Origin: Xanthobacteraceae bacterium
GTDB lineage: Bacteria > Pseudomonadota > Alphaproteobacteria > Rhizobiales > Xanthobacteraceae
Assembly: GCA_030039655.1 (NCBI GenBank)
Contig: JASHVC010000109.1
Location: 1-10,583, forward strand
Reading direction: 5' to 3'
Length of the DNA: 10,583 nucleotides
Below, piece by piece: positions 8,079 to 10,583 of this stretch. How positions within the stretch are numbered: position 1 is the stretch's first letter; each line of letters begins with the position of its first letter. The notes beneath the pieces are model-generated. The model was given only the letters and a program-made list of their open reading frames with translations. It searched no databases and was not told the origin of the DNA. A program made the position numbers and the translations under genes.

Positions 8079-8099
8079 ATCAATCTGGCTACGATTGAT
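8079..8099. repeat. Perfect 7-7-7 inverted repeat
   Basis: ATCAATC, a 7-base spacer, then GATTGAT. The arms pair perfectly and the 14-bp centre-to-centre spacing suits either an RNA hairpin or a dimeric operator. It is not followed by a T tract on either strand. Confidence 0.35.
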
Positions 8100-8121
8100 A
8101 CCGCGGTCGCTTCGTTGAACG

Positions 8122-8139
8122 CACGGGCAGGCTCCCGTG
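8122..8139 (-). repeat. Short GC-rich hairpin downstream of fumC
   Basis: CACGGG and CCCGTG form a 6-bp stem around a 6-base loop, about 120 bp after the fumC stop on its own strand. No T run follows, so an intrinsic terminator is doubtful. Confidence 0.25.
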
Positions 8140-8258
8140 GAAACTTACGTTAGCGAAAACGCGGGCGTGGGCACGCGGGTGGGCGACGTAACGCCAGCGA
8201 TTACGCAGCGGCAATTGCGGTGCCCGAAGGTGCCGGAAGTGTCCCACGCTATCCACAG

Positions 8259-9650
8259 TCACGGGTCCGGCCGCGTCATCCGCATCGGATCCACCAGCCG
8301 ATCGAATTCCGGACCGGTGACGTAGCCGAGCTTGAGGGCTTCTTCGCGCAGCGTCGTACCGTTGGCATGCGCGGCTTTGGCGATCTGCGCCGCTTTGTCG
8401 TAGCCGATGCGCGGCGCGAGCGCGGTGACCAGCATCAACGAGTTCTGCATCAATTCGCGGATGCGCGCTTCGTTGGCGCGGATGCCGCTGACGCAATGGT
8501 CGGTGAACGACATTGCCGCGTCGGACAGCAGCCGGATTGATTGCAGCATCGCGTACGCGATCACCGGCTTGAACACATTCAGCTCGAAGTGTCCTTGGCT
8601 TGCCGCCACCGTGATGGTGGTTTGATTACCGAACACCTGGCAGCAGACCATCGTCATGGCTTCCGTCTGGGTCGGATTGACCTTGCCGGGCATGATTGAC
8701 GAGCCGGGCTCGTTTTCCGGAAGGATCAACTCGCCAAAGCCTGAGCGCGGTCCGGAGCCGAGAAAACGGACGTCGTTGGCGATCTTGAAAAGGTCGGCGG
8801 CAAGCGCGTCAAGCGCGCCGTGGGCGAATACCAGGGCGCCGTGCGAGGCCAGCGCTTCGAACTTGTTTGGCGCGCTGACGAACGGCAGACCGGTGATCTC
8901 CGCCGTGTGTTTGGCAAAGAGCTTGGCAAAAGCGCGCTTGGAGTTGAGCCCGGTGCCGACCGCGGTGCCGCCTTGCGCCAGCGGGTAAAGCTCCTTGAGT
9001 GCGGTCTTGATGCGGGCGACGCCGGACTTCACCTGCGCCGCATAGCCGGAAAACTCCTGGCCGAGGGTGAGAGGGGTTGCGTCTTGGGTATGGGTGCGGC
9101 CGATCTTGACGATGGAGGCGAATTCCTTGGTCTTCGCTTCCAGGGCCGCGTGCAAATGCTGCAACGCCGGCAACAAGCGATGGGTAATCTCCTGCGCGGC
9201 GGCGATGTGCATGGCGGTCGGGAAGCTGTCGTTCGACGACTGACTCAAGTTGACTTGATCATTGGGATGGATCGGCGATTTCGCGCCCAACTTGGCGCCG
9301 AGCATTTCGTTGGCGCGATTGGCGATTACCTCGTTGACATTCATGTTGGTCTGGGTGCCGGAGCCGGTTTGCCAAACGACGAGCGGAAACTGGTCGTCGA
9401 GTTTGCCGTCGATAATCTCCTGCGCCGCCGCCATGATTGCTTTGGCGCGGCGCGCGTCGAGCGATCCGAGCTCAAGGTTGGTTTGCGCCGCCGCCACCTT
9501 GACGATCGCCAACGCCGCGATCAGCGGGCGCGGCATGTGTTCGTCGCCGATGCGGAAATTCAGCCGCGAGCGCTCGGTCTGCGCGCCCCAATAGCGATCA
9601 GCGGGAACTTGAATCGTGCCGAATGAATCGGCTTCGGTGCGGGTCTTCAT
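8259..9650 (-). CDS. fumC: Class II fumarate hydratase (fumarase C)
   Basis: 463 residues, the usual length. It catalyses reversible hydration of fumarate to L-malate in the TCA cycle, as a cytoplasmic iron-independent homotetramer. All hallmark segments are present: [19 protein letters not shown] (95-113), [14 protein letters not shown] (128-141), [10 protein letters not shown] (184-193, with His187 matching E. coli His188), and the superfamily signature [13 protein letters not shown] (316-328) with its catalytic serine loop. The segment [10 protein letters not shown] (227-236) is also canonical. The reading frame is intact with no missing catalytic residue. The ATG at 9650 gives the standard N-terminus ([25 protein letters not shown]). 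The Shine-Dalgarno candidate AGGTGA is 13 bases upstream, inside a small dyad. It lies 70 bp downstream of sspB on the same strand and may share its transcript. Confidence 0.98.
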   Translation of the reverse strand: MKTRTEADSFGTIQVPADRYWGAQTERSRLNFRIGDEHMPRPLIAALAIVKVAAAQTNLELGSLDARRAKAIMAAAQEIIDGKLDDQFPLVVWQTGSGTQTNMNVNEVIANRANEMLGAKLGAKSPIHPNDQVNLSQSSNDSFPTAMHIAAAQEITHRLLPALQHLHAALEAKTKEFASIVKIGRTHTQDATPLTLGQEFSGYAAQVKSGVARIKTALKELYPLAQGGTAVGTGLNSKRAFAKLFAKHTAEITGLPFVSAPNKFEALASHGALVFAHGALDALAADLFKIANDVRFLGSGPRSGFGELILPENEPGSSIMPGKVNPTQTEAMTMVCCQVFGNQTTITVAASQGHFELNVFKPVIAYAMLQSIRLLSDAAMSFTDHCVSGIRANEARIRELMQNSLMLVTALAPRIGYDKAAQIAKAAHANGTTLREEALKLGYVTGPEFDRLVDPMRMTRPDP

Positions 9651-9720
9651 CTCAAGTCATCCGTCACCTGAATGTGACCCCGGCTTGATCGAAAGAAACT
9701 TCGGGGGCGACGGAAAAGGA
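9651..9720 (-). other. sspB-fumC spacer with a dyad over the fumC ribosome binding site
   Basis: GTCAC (9663-9667) and GTGAC (9674-9678) form a 5-bp stem around CTGAAT. On the minus strand the stem includes AGGTGA (9669-9664), the best Shine-Dalgarno candidate for fumC. No strong terminator is seen after sspB, which fits co-transcription with fumC. Confidence 0.35.
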
Positions 9721-10272
9721 TTACTTCTTTCTGAACCGATCGAGGTTCACGACTTCACCACCGCCGACGTTCGGCGATTCTTCTTTTTTAAATTCCGGCG
9801 CTGGCAACACATCGGCTTTTTTCGCCTCAACAGGCGGGTGAGTTGGCTTTGCAGGTTTCTCCAGCGCTTTCGCGGGAGAGGTCGCCGAAGGCGCCGCGCT
9901 ATCGGCCGGGGCCGCCTCGGCCGTATCGAACTGGAAGCCGAACTGCACTGCAGGATCGAAGAATCCGGTGATCGCCTCGAGCGGCACCGTCAGCTTTTCC
10001 GGTATGCCGCCGAACGACAGGCCGACCTCGAACGCGTCGTCGCGTACCGCCAAATCCCAGAACTGGTGCTGCAGGATAATGGTCATGCTTTGCGGGTACT
10101 GGGCGCGGACCCGCTCCGACATCCGCACGCCCGGCGCCGTCGTCGAAAATGTGATCTTGAAGTGGTGCTCGCCCGGCAAGCCCTTCTTGGCCGCCTCCGC
10201 GAGCACCGTCCGCACCACCCCGCGTAGGGCGGCTTGGGCCAGTAGGTCGTAACGGATGTGGTCTTCGGGCAT
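9721..10272 (-). CDS. sspB: SspB family ClpXP adaptor (alphaproteobacterial type)
   Basis: 183 residues. SspB binds the ssrA degradation tag that tmRNA adds to stalled polypeptides and delivers the substrate to ClpXP in the cytoplasm. Residues 1-116 are the folded tag-binding core, with the recognisable segments DHIRYDLLAQAALRGV, GLPGEHHFKITF, LRAQYP-like RVRAQYP, LQHQFWDL and FEVGLSFGGIPEKLTVP. Residues 117-168 form an Ala/Pro/Lys/Glu-rich flexible linker. The tail 169-183 (VGGGEVVNLDRFRKK) is the short conserved end expected to dock on the ClpX N-domain. The ATG at 10272 is chosen because homologues begin a few residues before DHIRYD; an in-frame TTG at 10293 would add seven residues but has no Shine-Dalgarno sequence. 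GGAAA lies about 14 bases before the ATG, a weak site. It sits just downstream of ssrA, which encodes its ligand. Confidence 0.93.
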   Translation of the reverse strand: MPEDHIRYDLLAQAALRGVVRTVLAEAAKKGLPGEHHFKITFSTTAPGVRMSERVRAQYPQSMTIILQHQFWDLAVRDDAFEVGLSFGGIPEKLTVPLEAITGFFDPAVQFGFQFDTAEAAPADSAAPSATSPAKALEKPAKPTHPPVEAKKADVLPAPEFKKEESPNVGGGEVVNLDRFRKK

Positions 10273-10290
10273 TGCGGGCGCCGTCGTTTC

Positions 10291-10378
10291 CAATCAGCGA
10301 TCAGAATGGCAGGTGCAAGCTAAGACGCCAATCGCAGAAGTCCAGACCTCTCGCACGGTCCGATCACTGATTGCTGAT
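10291..10378. repeat. Inverted repeat pair in the ssrA-sspB spacer
   Basis: ATCAGCGATCAG (10293-10304) and CTGATTGCTGAT (10367-10378) pair at 11 of 12 positions across a 62-base loop. The right arm overlaps a 9-bp dyad, ATCA-C-TGAT (10363-10371). It could fold in the sspB leader or be the remains of a dispersed repeat. Confidence 0.3.
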
Positions 10379-10394
10379 GCTGGGAGGAATTGAA

Positions 10395-10583
10395 GTGGAG
10401 GCTTCTGTTGCCAGGTGCCTCCGAACCCCGCCTAGCGGAGCTTAACCCGCTAGGGCTTTAGTCGGTCTTTCGAGCTGCGTTACGCAGCCAGAGCAACCGG
10501 AGCATAGTTGTCGTTGGCAACTATGAATTTGGCCCGATAACGCCGGAACCATGCCGGGCAAAAGCACGTCCTTTACGCCCTCG
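10395..10583 (-). ncRNA. ssrA: tmRNA coding piece (ssrA, alphaproteobacterial two-piece type), cut by the window edge
   Basis: On the minus strand, ATAGTT precedes a resume codon GCC and a 12-codon frame encoding ANDNYAPVALAA then TAA, a clear ssrA degradation tag. Before it, GCCCG/CGGGC (10555-10559 with 10532-10536) fits a PK1-type helix. After it come a perfect 8-bp stem CCTAGCGG/CCGCTAGG (10431-10438 and 10447-10454) and a 6-bp stem GGAGGC/GCCTCC (10397-10402 and 10417-10422). No T-arm or 3' acceptor strand with CCA follows before sspB, unlike one-piece tmRNA. This fits the permuted alphaproteobacterial gene, where the acceptor piece is encoded upstream, here beyond 10583. tmRNA rescues stalled ribosomes and marks their products for proteolysis. 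The 3' boundary is approximate. The first tag alanine comes from the charged tmRNA, giving AANDNYAPVALAA on substrates. Confidence 0.9.
10480..10518 (-). other. ssrA tag reading frame (ANDNYAPVALAA, stop)
   Basis: Codons run GCC AAC GAC AAC TAT GCT, then CCG GTT GCT CTG GCT GCG, then TAA. The N-terminal half (AANDNY with the tmRNA alanine) is the SspB-contact part by analogy with E. coli. The C-terminal ALAA matches the E. coli ClpX recognition end. Confidence 0.92.

Larger units (their letters stand above)
7725..8258. other. Intergenic region between fumC and the DUF4169 gene
   Basis: 534 bp with no gene I can support. The stretch 7981-8100 is AT-rich for this window (51 of 120 bases are G or C by hand count). 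Several dyads are present: 7759-7771, 8014-8025, 8079-8099 and 8122-8139. Small reading frames exist on both strands, but their codon use is unlike the neighbouring genes. It probably holds the promoter of the DUF4169-RHH operon and the fumC 3' end; a small RNA is possible but not shown. Confidence 0.5.

Noticed and set aside
8820..9626. 268-codon plus-strand reading frame opposite fumC
   Set aside because: Pure antisense shadow of the conserved fumarase sequence; Arg/Gly/Asp-rich translation without motifs.
9616..10227. 203-codon plus-strand reading frame opposite sspB
   Set aside because: Antisense shadow of sspB; very Arg-rich translation.
10273..10293. TTG start for sspB giving seven more residues
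   Set aside because: No Shine-Dalgarno sequence precedes it, and family members begin a few residues before DHIRYD.
1..10583. CRISPR array, insertion sequence or tRNA gene
   Set aside because: No regularly spaced repeats, transposase frame, terminal inverted repeats or tRNA cloverleaf were seen; only tmRNA elements are present at the right edge.

Overview
The window looks like a chromosomal segment of a GC-rich alphaproteobacterium, most likely order Hyphomicrobiales (Bradyrhizobium / Xanthobacteraceae-like). The evidence is the codon use, the alphaproteobacterial form of SspB, a DUF4169 gene followed by an RHH_4-type gene, and an ssrA tag whose surroundings fit a two-piece (circularly permuted) tmRNA. 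This placement is inference from family resemblance; no search was run.

Left half, plus strand. A large secreted caspase-family (C14-like) protein (17-3082) has a signal peptide, a small peptidoglycan-binding-like module, WD40-type repeats, an Ig-like segment and a C-terminal caspase fold with an apparent His856/Cys905 dyad. After a 373-bp gap with several dyads comes a 1243-residue AsmA-family envelope protein (3456-7187) with a GTG start and a good Shine-Dalgarno sequence. Both products act outside the cytoplasm.

Right half, minus strand, convergent on asmA with 18 bp between stop codons. Reading leftward from the right edge: the coding piece of ssrA (tmRNA), cut by the window edge and carrying the tag ANDNYAPVALAA; sspB, the adaptor that delivers ssrA-tagged proteins to ClpXP; fumC (class II fumarase); a 534-bp gap with an AT-rich patch and several palindromes; a 61-residue DUF4169 protein; and an RHH_4-type ribbon-helix-helix protein whose start codon directly follows the DUF4169 stop codon.

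How the genes fit together: tmRNA adds the tag to stalled nascent chains and SspB hands those chains to ClpXP, so the right end is a small proteolysis-targeting cluster. The most suggestive observation is that the N-terminus of the DUF4169 protein (VVNL...RK) repeats, with identical spacing, the C-terminal tail of SspB (VVNL...RK), the part of SspB that contacts ClpX. This raises the untested idea that DUF4169 proteins dock on ClpX in the same way. I see no tRNA or rRNA genes, CRISPR array, insertion sequence or clear defence system.
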